Origin: Fructobacillus apis
GTDB lineage: Bacteria > Bacillota > Bacilli > Lactobacillales > Lactobacillaceae
Assembly (NCBI RefSeq): GCF_023893635.1
Contig: NZ_JAMWYK010000006.1
Span: forward strand, 1-64,000
Reading direction: 5' to 3'
Length of the DNA: 64,000 nucleotides
Positions 26,226 through 34,678 of this stretch are shown in pieces. The notes under the pieces were generated by a model. It made no database searches and was not told the DNA's origin. It saw nothing but the letters and a program-made list of their open reading frames with translations. Within the stretch, counting starts at the first letter, position 1. Every line of letters begins with the position of its first letter. The position numbers and the translations under genes were made by a program.

Positions 26226-29200
26226 ATGGCCTTAAGTCGTAAAGAACAACTTGAAAAATTAATGGAGCAGGCCAAGCTGCCCGAAGACTTTAAACCCGCC
26301 TTTAAAGACGCTTTTCTATCCTACGTTGTCGTTGACCCCAAGGAGAAAACCTGGCGCTTTATCCTTGGCATGGATTCGGTTTTGCCCTTCAACGCCTACC
26401 TGGCTTTCTACCGTGGGATTAAGCAAAACTTCCAACAGCTAAACGACGTTTACCTCACCATTCAACCCGAAAAGGGTGGTTTCAGTGAAGAGGACGTACG
26501 CGAATACTTTCATTTTGCGTTAAGCAAGACCTCTTTAAACTATGCACTTACTCAGCAGTTGGCATCGTCGTCCGCTCTGTCGCTGGACGGTCGTAGCAAA
26601 GTAACGATTGCCACAGCCGCGACATCTCTTGCCGAGGCGTTGACGCCTGCGGTGCTCACGGAGCTTGCGGGGGTGTATGAAACGTTGGGGCTGTCGGGGC
26701 TGACTTTTGAGGCCACGGTCGATGACAAGCAGGCGGAAGCGTTGCTTGAACACTACGGTGTTCACCAGCAGAGTGTGCAAAACGACATTAACCAGGCCAT
26801 CGAGCGGGCCGAGCAAGCCGCACCTAAAAAGTCCAAGGAAGGGGTGGCCCTCCGCCTTGGACGCGCCATCAATCCCGACGCTGAAATCACGCGTTTGGAC
26901 CAAATCGACGGGGAAGAATCACGCGTCGTCATCGAAGGGTACATCTTCGCCGACGAAGTCCGCGTCCTCCGTTCAAAGCGGAAGTTGCTGACGTTGAAGA
27001 TTACGGATTACTCCTCTTCTATCTCCGCCAAGAAGTTCTCGAACAACGACCAAGACGAAGCCGTTTTCGAACAGCTGAAGTCCGGTTGCTGGATCAAGGC
27101 CCGTGGAAATGTGCAAGAGGACACCTACGCTCGCGAGCTCGTCTTGAACATCTACGACTTGCAGGTCATCGACCACGAAGACCGACAAGAGCCGTACGAA
27201 GGTGAAGAAAAGCGCATCGAGCTCCACACGCACACCAACATGACGGCCATGGACGCCGTGACTGACTTCGGTCAAGTGGCCAAGCTCGCCAAAAAGTGGG
27301 GCGCTGAATCACTCGGTGTCATGGACACTGGAAACGTGCAGGGATACCCTCAAGCAGTTGATGCTGCCAAGAAAAACGACCTCAAAATCATCTATGGTAT
27401 GGAAGCCAACGTCGTGTCAGACGGTGACCCCATCGCCTACAACACCCGTGACCAAGAAGTTCAGGACAAAGAATTAACCTACGTCGCATTCGATTTGGAG
27501 ACGACCGGTTTGTCCGCCGTTTCCGACCGAATCATCGAACTTTCCGCCGTTAAAATGCAGATGGGAAACGTGATTGATAAGTATTCCGAGTACATCAACC
27601 CGGGCTTCCCACTTTCTGAATTCACGACCAACCTGACGTCCATCACGGACGCCATGGTGGCCGATGCCAAGCCTGAACAGGTCGTCATCGACAAGTTCCG
27701 TGAGTGGATCAAGGGATCCGTCTTGATTGGTCACAACGTGACCTTCGATGTGGACTTCTTGAATGCCACTTACGCCCGCTACGACGAGGGACCAATCGAA
27801 GAACCCGTCATCGACACCTTGCCGTTGACCCGTTGGTTGCACCCGGACTTCAAGTCCTACCGACTCGGTACCTTGGCCAAGAAGTTCGGTGTCGAACTTG
27901 AACAGGCCCACCGGGCCATCTACGATGCCGAGACCACTGGTCACTTGGGTTGGAAGCTGTTGAAGGAAGCCAAGAAGGAATACGACTTGGACAACATCAA
28001 CCAGCTGAACGACCACATGTTGGACGGCGGTGCCTGGCGTCACGGCCGGCCCTTCCACGCCTCCATTCTTGTTCAAAACGCCACTGGTTTGAAGAACCTC
28101 TACCGCTTGGTTTCCGAATCCAATGTTACCTACTTCAACAAGGTACCGCGCATTCCACGTTCGGTTTTGCAGAAGTACCGCGAAGGGCTGATTATTGGTT
28201 CTGGTGATACCAGCGGTGACCTGATTGTGACCCTGATTGAAAAGGGGTATGACAAGGCCAAGAAGAAGGCTGATTTCTACGATTTCATCGAAATCAATCC
28301 ACTGCCAAACTACCAGCCAATGCTGGACACGGAATTGATTGCCGGTCCGGAAAAGCTGAAGGACATCCTGGCCCAGATGGTCAAGATTGGTGAAGAGGTT
28401 GGTAAGCCCGTTGTCGTCACAGGGGACGTGAAGTACACCAACCCAGAAGACCACATCTACCGTGACATCCTGATTGGTTCACAACCCGGTAACCCGTTGA
28501 ATCGAACAGCGCTGCCTCACTTGCACTTCCGCACCACGGCTGATTTGCTCGAGCAATTCAGCTACCTGGGAGAAGAAAAGGCGAAGGAAGTCGTCATCGA
28601 CAACACCCACAAGGTGGCCGACATGTTGGAAGACATCGTGCCACTGAAGTCTGGTTCCTTCCCACCTCAAATCCCTGAAGCCGGCGATGAGCTTCGTGAA
28701 AAGACGTTGACCGCAGCTAAGAAGGCATACGGTGACCCAATCCCCGAACCAATCCAAGCCCGAATTGATAAGGAACTGAAGTCCATTATCGGTAATGGTT
28801 TCGCACCGCACTACATGATTTCACAGCGACTGGTTGCTAAGTCCAACAAGGACGGCTACCTGGTTGGTTCCCGTGGTTCCGTTGGTTCCTCCTTCGTTGC
28901 CACAATGTCTGGAATCACCGAAGTTAACCCGTTGCCACCGCACTACCGGTCAGCACACGGTGACTACTTCGAATTAGCCGACCCAAAGAAGTATGGTTCA
29001 GGGTATGACTTGCCTGACAAGGAAGACCCAAACCATCCAGGGGAGATGCTAATTGGGGATGGGCACAACATCCCGTTCGAAACCTTCATGGGATTCTCTG
29101 GTACCAAGGTGCCCGATATCGATTTGAACTTCTCTGGTGACTACCAGGCCATTGCCCACGATTACATGAAAGTCATGTTCGGGGTGAAGAAGGTGTTCCG

Positions 29201-30539
29201 TGCCGGAACGATTGCCACGGTCGCCGAAAAGACGGCCTTTGGTTACGTGAAGGGGTACGAGCGTGATCACGACAAGCAGTTCCGTGGGGCCGAAGTTGAA
29301 CGTTTGGCCCAGGGTGTGACCGGCGTCAAGCGAACAACCGGACAGCACCCTGGAGGTATCCTGATTGTTCCTGGGGACTACGACATTTACGACTTTACGC
29401 CGGTGCAGTACCCAGCCGATGATCAGACGGCCCTCTGGCAAACGACCCACATGGATTACCACTCCATTCACGATAACTTGCTGAAGATGGATATCCTGGG
29501 TCACGATGACCCAACCATGGTTCGTACCCTGAAGGATTTGTCCGGGATTGATCCAACGACCATTCCGGCAAACGACCCTGGGGTCTTGAAGCTCTTTACT
29601 TCAACGGAACCGCTCGGCGTAACATCCGACCAGATATACTCAAACACCGGAACCTTGGGATTGCCTGAATTCGGTACTGGATTCGTCCGAAACATGTTGG
29701 AAGATACGCAACCAAAGACGTATTCCGACTTGCTTCAGATTTCTGGTCTTTCCCACGGAACTGACGTGTGGTTGGGAAACGCCCACGACCTTGTTGAAAA
29801 CGGGACGGCCACCATCGCCACCGTTATCGGAACCCGTGATAAAATCATGACCGACTTGATCAACTGGGGACTCCCCGCCGACGATGCCTTTAACATCATG
29901 GAAAAGGTTCGTAAGGGTAAGGGAATCGTGGACGACTATCAGAAACTGATGCGGGAACACGATGTGCCGGAATGGTACATCGAATCCTGTTTGAAGATTC
30001 AGTACATGTTCCCCCGTGCCCACGCGGCGGCCTACGTCTTAATGGCGCTTCGAATCGCCTATTTCAAGGTCTACTTCCCAACGACCTACTACGCCACTTA
30101 CTTCACGGTTCGTGCGAACACCTTTGACATTGTTGCCATGGCCCGTGGTAAGGAAGCTGTCAAAGTCGCTATCGCCAAGTTGCGCGATTTGGGAAACGAT
30201 GCCACGAAGGGGGACCAAGATTTGTTGACCGTTCTGGAAATGGCCAACGAGGCCCTCGAACGTGGCGTCTCCTTTGAAATGGTGAACCTGGAACGTTCAG
30301 AAGCTACCGAGTGGGTGATCGATGGGAATACATTGATTCCACCGTTCTCGGTTATTCCTGGACTCGGGGACAACGTGGCCAAGCAGATTGTGGCGGCCCG
30401 AGCTGAAAAGCCATTCATCTCAAAGGAAGATCTGAAGAAGCGTGGTAAGGTGTCACAGACCATTATTGAGTTCTTGACGCTCCACTCCGTGATTTCGGAT
30501 TTGCCAGATGAAAATCAATTGTCGCTCTTTGACTTCTAA
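26226..30539 (+). CDS. polC: DNA polymerase III subunit alpha, Gram-positive PolC type
   Basis: A 1,437-residue replicative polymerase with built-in proofreading. After an N-terminal domain and an OB-fold (about residues 230-330), the PHP domain begins at IELHTHTNMTAMDAV. It is split by a DnaQ-like exonuclease with AFDLETTGLS near residue 421. The polymerase core includes GSRGSVGSSFVATM and the catalytic VPDIDLNFSGDYQ near residue 962. All expected active-site acids are visible and the length is normal. AAGGATGATCA precedes the ATG at 26226. It closes the uppS-to-polC cluster. Confidence 0.97.
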   Translation: MALSRKEQLEKLMEQAKLPEDFKPAFKDAFLSYVVVDPKEKTWRFILGMDSVLPFNAYLAFYRGIKQNFQQLNDVYLTIQPEKGGFSEEDVREYFHFALSKTSLNYALTQQLASSSALSLDGRSKVTIATAATSLAEALTPAVLTELAGVYETLGLSGLTFEATVDDKQAEALLEHYGVHQQSVQNDINQAIERAEQAAPKKSKEGVALRLGRAINPDAEITRLDQIDGEESRVVIEGYIFADEVRVLRSKRKLLTLKITDYSSSISAKKFSNNDQDEAVFEQLKSGCWIKARGNVQEDTYARELVLNIYDLQVIDHEDRQEPYEGEEKRIELHTHTNMTAMDAVTDFGQVAKLAKKWGAESLGVMDTGNVQGYPQAVDAAKKNDLKIIYGMEANVVSDGDPIAYNTRDQEVQDKELTYVAFDLETTGLSAVSDRIIELSAVKMQMGNVIDKYSEYINPGFPLSEFTTNLTSITDAMVADAKPEQVVIDKFREWIKGSVLIGHNVTFDVDFLNATYARYDEGPIEEPVIDTLPLTRWLHPDFKSYRLGTLAKKFGVELEQAHRAIYDAETTGHLGWKLLKEAKKEYDLDNINQLNDHMLDGGAWRHGRPFHASILVQNATGLKNLYRLVSESNVTYFNKVPRIPRSVLQKYREGLIIGSGDTSGDLIVTLIEKGYDKAKKKADFYDFIEINPLPNYQPMLDTELIAGPEKLKDILAQMVKIGEEVGKPVVVTGDVKYTNPEDHIYRDILIGSQPGNPLNRTALPHLHFRTTADLLEQFSYLGEEKAKEVVIDNTHKVADMLEDIVPLKSGSFPPQIPEAGDELREKTLTAAKKAYGDPIPEPIQARIDKELKSIIGNGFAPHYMISQRLVAKSNKDGYLVGSRGSVGSSFVATMSGITEVNPLPPHYRSAHGDYFELADPKKYGSGYDLPDKEDPNHPGEMLIGDGHNIPFETFMGFSGTKVPDIDLNFSGDYQAIAHDYMKVMFGVKKVFRAGTIATVAEKTAFGYVKGYERDHDKQFRGAEVERLAQGVTGVKRTTGQHPGGILIVPGDYDIYDFTPVQYPADDQTALWQTTHMDYHSIHDNLLKMDILGHDDPTMVRTLKDLSGIDPTTIPANDPGVLKLFTSTEPLGVTSDQIYSNTGTLGLPEFGTGFVRNMLEDTQPKTYSDLLQISGLSHGTDVWLGNAHDLVENGTATIATVIGTRDKIMTDLINWGLPADDAFNIMEKVRKGKGIVDDYQKLMREHDVPEWYIESCLKIQYMFPRAHAAAYVLMALRIAYFKVYFPTTYYATYFTVRANTFDIVAMARGKEAVKVAIAKLRDLGNDATKGDQDLLTVLEMANEALERGVSFEMVNLERSEATEWVIDGNTLIPPFSVIPGLGDNVAKQIVAARAEKPFISKEDLKKRGKVSQTIIEFLTLHSVISDLPDENQLSLFDF

Positions 30540-30555
30540 ACAGAGGAACGAGAGA

Positions 30556-30646
30556 CTTGCTGTTTTAGCGTGACCGACTTTTACAAGAGTCGATTGTCGA
30601 CCAGCAAGTAAAACTTAAAAACTAAAAGGAGGGGGCCTCGGCCCCA
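30556..30646 (+). promoter_or_regulatory. Structured leader of the purine permease: nested stems and hairpin over the ribosome site
   Basis: An outer stem CTTGCTG (30556-30562)/CAGCAAG (30602-30608) encloses an inner stem CGACT (30575-30579)/AGTCG (30588-30592). Downstream, GGGGC-CTCG-GCCCC (30632-30645) folds directly over the AGGAGGGGG ribosome site of the permease at 30652. It matches no riboswitch I recognise. It could tune translation. Confidence 0.4.
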
Positions 30647-30651
30647 GCATT

Positions 30652-32103
30652 ATGGATAAATTTTTCAAACTAAAGGAAAATCAGACCACGGTTAAAAAAG
30701 AAGTGATTGCCGGATTGACGACCTTCGTCTCAATGGCCTACATTTTCTTCTTGAACCCACAGATTTTGTCAGAAGCGGGGATGTCACAACTCGCCGTCTT
30801 CATCGCTGCCATCTTCGTGGCAACGTTTGGAACGTTGCTCATGGGATTGTACGCCAACGTCCCATTCGCCTTGGCACCTGGAATCGGGATGCAGGCCTAC
30901 TTCACTTACACCATCGTCTTCGGCTTTGGCTTTAAGTGGCAACAGGCCCTCGCCATCGTCTTCATGGTTGGTCTCTTGGACATCGTGATTACGTTGACGC
31001 ACGGACGTCAGGCCATTGTGAAGGCCATTCCGGAAGAATTAAAGGCTGCCATCGGTGGTGGTTTGGGTGTCTTTGTGACCTACATCGGTTTGAAGAACGC
31101 CGGCTTTATTAACTTCCTGGTTTCAGGATCTGGAATTGCATCTGTGAACGACAAGCCTTACTCAGGTGGGGCAGTGAAGGAAGGAATCACTTCCGTGATG
31201 GCAACGTCTGGTGTGACGCCAGAACTGTCACGCTTCACACAATCATCCGTTCTCTTGGCTTTAATTGGTTTGTTGATTTTGACTTTCTTAGTCATCAAGA
31301 AGGTTCCAGCATCATTCTTGATCACGTTGATTGCTACGACCTTGATTGGTATTCCAATGGGTGTGACAAGCACGCACTTGTCTGCCGCAACGTCATTGCC
31401 AAATGCCTTTGCTGACTTTACGAACGCCTTCGGTGCCGCCTTTGGTCCAAATGGAATGGGCTCACTTTGGTCAACTTGGGCCAAGACATCATTGGCCGTT
31501 GTGACGGTCTTTGCCATGGGACTTACTGGTTTGTTCGATGCCATCGGTACGTTGATTGGAATCGGAAACCAAACGGGTATCTTCTCAAAGAAGGACCAAG
31601 AAGCCTTTGTTGCTGATAACTCCTTTAACTCAAAGATGGACCGTGCCTTGGTCGTTGATACGTTTACGACGACGTTGGCCGGTGTTGTTGGTACGTCAAA
31701 CACGACGACTTTGATTGAATCAGCCACTGGTGTTGCATCAGGTGGACGTACTGGTTTGACGAACGTTGTGACCTCCCTTGGTTTCTTGGCCATGTTGGTC
31801 TTGTCTCCATTGGTATCCATCGTGCCATCAGCTGCGACGGCTCCTATCTTGATCATGGTTGGAATCATGATGATGGGTGAGTTCAAGAAGATTGACTGGG
31901 CTGATTTGGCCGTTGCCATTCCGGCTTTCTTCACGTCAATTTTCATGGGCTTGTCATTCTCAATCTCATACGGAATTGCCGCTGGATTCATCTTCTACAT
32001 CTTGGTGAAGGTCGCCCAAGGAAAGTTCAAGGAACTGTCACCAATCTTGATGATTGTGACTGGCTTCTTCCTTTTCAACTTCATTTTGCTCGCCTTTATC
32101 TAA
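30652..32103 (+). CDS. Guanine/hypoxanthine permease, NCS2 AzgA-like family
   Basis: A 483-residue membrane transporter of the NCS2 family (AzgA/PbuG/PbuO branch, COG2252) that takes up purine bases by proton symport. The family signatures GLTTFVSMAYIFFLNP near residue 20, FALAPGIGMQAYFTYT near 80 and ESATGVASGGRTGL near 355 are present, with about 12 to 14 spans. A salvage adenine deaminase lies at 9.5-11.2 kb. Its ribosome site is inside a hairpin. It is monocistronic and ends at a strong terminator. Substrate specificity is inferred from the branch. Confidence 0.88.
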   Translation: MDKFFKLKENQTTVKKEVIAGLTTFVSMAYIFFLNPQILSEAGMSQLAVFIAAIFVATFGTLLMGLYANVPFALAPGIGMQAYFTYTIVFGFGFKWQQALAIVFMVGLLDIVITLTHGRQAIVKAIPEELKAAIGGGLGVFVTYIGLKNAGFINFLVSGSGIASVNDKPYSGGAVKEGITSVMATSGVTPELSRFTQSSVLLALIGLLILTFLVIKKVPASFLITLIATTLIGIPMGVTSTHLSAATSLPNAFADFTNAFGAAFGPNGMGSLWSTWAKTSLAVVTVFAMGLTGLFDAIGTLIGIGNQTGIFSKKDQEAFVADNSFNSKMDRALVVDTFTTTLAGVVGTSNTTTLIESATGVASGGRTGLTNVVTSLGFLAMLVLSPLVSIVPSAATAPILIMVGIMMMGEFKKIDWADLAVAIPAFFTSIFMGLSFSISYGIAAGFIFYILVKVAQGKFKELSPILMIVTGFFLFNFILLAFI

Positions 32104-32130
32104 ACCGTGTCCTAAATGACATTTATAAAA

Positions 32131-32157
32131 AGCGCCCTGATACTGGGGCGCTTTTTT
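32131..32157 (+). terminator. Intrinsic terminator after the purine permease
   Basis: AGCGCCC pairs with GGGCGCT, flanked by A and T runs, 27 nt after the stop. Confidence 0.88.
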
Positions 32158-32214
32158 ATTTCCGACTTTTCCAATTTCCGCCTAGAATAGGGCTTTTTTT
32201 GGTATACTGGAGGT

Positions 32215-32430
32215 ATGAAAAAAGGTACAGTAAAAATTTGGCAACAAGACCGTGGATACGGTTATATCGAACCCGACGAAAAGGGGGATGACATCTACGT
32301 TCACTTTAACGGAATCGCTGGGGATGGCTTCAAGAAGCTTATCCCGGGACAGCGCGTGGAGTACGTCTTGGTACAGGGAAAGGACGCCTTCCAGGCGGCC
32401 CAGGTTTCTGTCATCAAGGAGGACGAATAG
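32215..32430 (+). CDS. Small cold-shock-domain protein (CspA-like)
   Basis: A 71-residue single OB-fold protein that should bind single-stranded RNA or DNA. The RNP1-like segment is RGYGYIEPD instead of the common KGFGFI, and RNP2 is DIYVHFNGI; the fold motif order is clear. The usual K-W-F start is K-I-W-QQD, so it is a divergent member. TATACT lies only 6 nt before the ATG, and GGAGG is 1 nt before it, which is unusually close. The stop codon abuts the ATG of the NUDIX gene, so the two are co-transcribed and probably coupled. Confidence 0.8.
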   Translation: MKKGTVKIWQQDRGYGYIEPDEKGDDIYVHFNGIAGDGFKKLIPGQRVEYVLVQGKDAFQAAQVSVIKEDE

Positions 32431-33006
32431 ATGGTTCAAAAAGAAGAGTTTTACTCAAACGAGGTCATGTACGAAGGACCAATCTTTAAGATTGACTCCA
32501 AGCGGGTTAAACTTTTTGATGGTACGATTGCACAACGTGACGTTGTGACGCGTGGACCTGCTGTTGGGGTGTTAGCCCTTGTGGACGAAGACCACGCGGT
32601 CTTTGTGAAGCAGTGGCGTGAACCCGTGCAAGACTTTGTCTTGGAAATTCCAGCTGGAAAGGTAGACGCCCGTGATCACGGTGATGTGAAAACGGCCTGC
32701 CACGAAGCAGCCATCCGTGAATTGAACGAAGAGATTCGCGTTCACCCTGGTCACTTGGAAGAGTTCGCTGACGGTTTTGAAGCCGTTGGTTTCACGGACT
32801 CTAAGATTGCCTTGTACGTGGCAACGGAATTGGAACACTTGGATGGTTCTGACCAACTGCCTCGTGACGAAGGCGAATTCCTGGACGTCATCACGGTCTC
32901 ATACGATGAGATGACGAAGATGTACGAAGCCGGTGAACTAAACGACTTAAAAACATTAGCCGCTTACTTCCACTGGACAATTCGGAGGTTGAAGAATGGC
33001 CGCTAA
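32431..33006 (+). CDS. NUDIX hydrolase, ADP-ribose pyrophosphatase type
   Basis: A 191-residue enzyme that hydrolyses ADP-ribose or a related nucleoside diphosphate sugar. The Nudix box runs GK...DHGDVKTACHEAAIRELNEEI (residues about 71-100), with a few inserted residues before the E-x7-REL-x-EE core. The FVLEIPAGKVDA strand just before it is typical of ADPRase/NudF-like proteins. The ATG directly follows the cold-shock gene stop. The next gene overlaps its 3' end by 11 nt. Confidence 0.88.
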   Translation: MVQKEEFYSNEVMYEGPIFKIDSKRVKLFDGTIAQRDVVTRGPAVGVLALVDEDHAVFVKQWREPVQDFVLEIPAGKVDARDHGDVKTACHEAAIRELNEEIRVHPGHLEEFADGFEAVGFTDSKIALYVATELEHLDGSDQLPRDEGEFLDVITVSYDEMTKMYEAGELNDLKTLAAYFHWTIRRLKNGR

Positions 33007-33295
33007 TTTCTTTACAAAGAATAAAAAGACCCGTGAACAAAAAGAACGGGCCAAGCAACGCCGCCAAGTTGAACGACAGTACGCCAAGGCAAACGAAGAC
33101 AAGATTACGGTTGTCGAACCTGCCAACCGTGCGGAAATGCGCCTGACGAAAAAAGGACGTTTTCAACTTGGATCAAATGGTGAGTTAACAGAGAAGGGGA
33201 AGACCGACCGTCTATCATACCGCTACAACCGTTTAATGATTGTACTCGGTATCATTATCGTCGTGACATACGTGACCTTCTTTGTGCTCCCTTAA
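32996..33295 (+). CDS. Hypothetical single-pass membrane protein
   Basis: A 99-residue protein with a highly basic, charged N-terminal two thirds (KTREQKERAKQRRQVERQ) and one C-terminal membrane span (LMIVLGIIIVVTYVTFFVLP). It is predicted to sit in the membrane with its large basic part in the cytoplasm. It overlaps the NUDIX gene by 11 nt and ends 15 nt before mtnN, so it is translated in the same operon. No function is recognised; similar small proteins sit next to mtnN in other lactic acid bacteria. Confidence 0.75.
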   Translation: MAANFFTKNKKTREQKERAKQRRQVERQYAKANEDKITVVEPANRAEMRLTKKGRFQLGSNGELTEKGKTDRLSYRYNRLMIVLGIIIVVTYVTFFVLP

Positions 33296-33310
33296 TCAGA
33301 AAGGGTAAGC

Positions 33311-33988
33311 ATGAAAGTTGGAATTATTACCCCAATGGCCGAAGAAAAGAAGGCTCTTACTTCAGCACTAATTGATGCTGAAGTAGTCGCTTTTTCTGAT
33401 TTAGAGGTGCTCGTTGGGACATACGCTGGCCAGGAAGTTTTCTTGGCCGAATCAGGAATCGGTAAGGTTGCCGCAGCGACGGCAACGACCATTCTGACCC
33501 AGGTCTTTGACGTGGATGTCGTCATCAACACTGGTTCAGCCGGTGCTTTGAAGCAGGGCCTTGAAATCGGTGACTTGGTCATCGGTTCTGAGATGGCCTA
33601 CTTTGATGCTGATGTCACGGCCTTTGGCTATGAATATGGTCAACTGCCTGCCCAACCCGCTCGCTTTACGGCGGATGATAAGATGGTGGCGGCCTTCAAG
33701 GAATTGACGGATGCCAAGGCCGGTCTCATTGTGACCGGTGATACCTTCGTCCAACAGTCAAAGAAGGATGCCATCGCAAAAAACTTCCCAGACGCTTACT
33801 TAGCCGAGATGGAAGGGGCGGCTGTTGCCCAAGTAGCGACGCGCTTTAACAAGCCATTCATCGTCTTGCGCGGTGTTTCCGACAAGGCCGATGGTTCATC
33901 TGACGTGGACTTCGAAGAATACGTTATCCAAGCTGGTCAAAAGTCAGCTGAGCTTTTGCTCAACTACTTGGACCGTTTGCCAAAGTAA
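33311..33988 (+). CDS. mtnN: 5'-methylthioadenosine/S-adenosylhomocysteine nucleosidase
   Basis: A 225-residue enzyme that removes adenine from methylthioadenosine and S-adenosylhomocysteine, recycling AdoMet by-products and feeding autoinducer-2 precursor formation. GIITPMAEEKKAL carries the catalytic Glu, EMEGAAVAQVA binds the ribose, and RGVSDKAD holds the catalytic Asp. The length is typical. It is in the operon with the NUDIX gene and the small membrane protein. Its 5' part contains a perfect 10-bp inverted repeat (33358-33385). Confidence 0.95.
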   Translation: MKVGIITPMAEEKKALTSALIDAEVVAFSDLEVLVGTYAGQEVFLAESGIGKVAAATATTILTQVFDVDVVINTGSAGALKQGLEIGDLVIGSEMAYFDADVTAFGYEYGQLPAQPARFTADDKMVAAFKELTDAKAGLIVTGDTFVQQSKKDAIAKNFPDAYLAEMEGAAVAQVATRFNKPFIVLRGVSDKADGSSDVDFEEYVIQAGQKSAELLLNYLDRLPK

Positions 33989-34007
33989 TTAGAAAAGGAT
34001 AGAAGCG

Positions 34008-34664
34008 ATGATTTCAGTTTATAACCAAGAAGCATCAGGCGACATCCTGATGCTGACTTTTGCCCCAGGGCACACGAAGCAAAAGATTGAAACAAAGAAG
34101 AATGTTACGCGTGTTTTCGACGAAGAAAACGGTGACCTCTTCGCCATCAACATTGAAGGCATGGGTGAAAAGCTTGGCCTCACTGGGCAAGCCGGCCAAG
34201 TCTTCTTGGACGACAAGCAAGCAGCCATGGTAAACGAAGCCATTGAAGCCGCTGGTTTCGCTGACAAGGTTGAAGCCAACCCATCAAAGTTGGTGATCGG
34301 TGTGGTGGAAGAAATGGAAGAACACCCAGATTCTGACCACCTCCACGTCACGAAGGTGGACACTGGTGCAGACGAACGTTTGCAAATCGTTTCAGGTTCA
34401 CCAAACATGGAAACGGGAATCAAGGTTGTGGTTGCACAACCCGGTTCCATGATGCCATCCGGTGAAATCATCTGGCCTGGCGCCCTGCGTGGTGTTCCTT
34501 CCGCCGGAATGATTGTTTCTGGACGTGAATTGAAGTTGGAAGGCGCTCCTGATAAGCCAGGGGCCTTGGTCTTGCCAGATGATTTTGGACAGGTCGGGGA
34601 CGTTTTTGACTTTGACAAAGCCAAGAACCTTTACATCGACGGCAAAATTGATACGAATTACTAA
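34008..34664 (+). CDS. ytpR: YtpR-family tRNA-binding-domain protein
   Basis: A 218-residue protein with an N-terminal DUF4479-type domain (to about residue 85) and a C-terminal EMAP/Arc1p-like tRNA-binding OB fold (VIGVVEEMEEHPDSDHLHVTKVD, ... LQIVSGSPNM ... GREL). The same OB fold occurs at the N-terminus of PheT. YtpR stands alone in firmicutes, and its cellular role is not well established. It lies between mtnN and murC, the usual neighbours. Confidence 0.87.
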   Translation: MISVYNQEASGDILMLTFAPGHTKQKIETKKNVTRVFDEENGDLFAINIEGMGEKLGLTGQAGQVFLDDKQAAMVNEAIEAAGFADKVEANPSKLVIGVVEEMEEHPDSDHLHVTKVDTGADERLQIVSGSPNMETGIKVVVAQPGSMMPSGEIIWPGALRGVPSAGMIVSGRELKLEGAPDKPGALVLPDDFGQVGDVFDFDKAKNLYIDGKIDTNY

Positions 34665-34678
34665 AAGAGGGCAGAACC

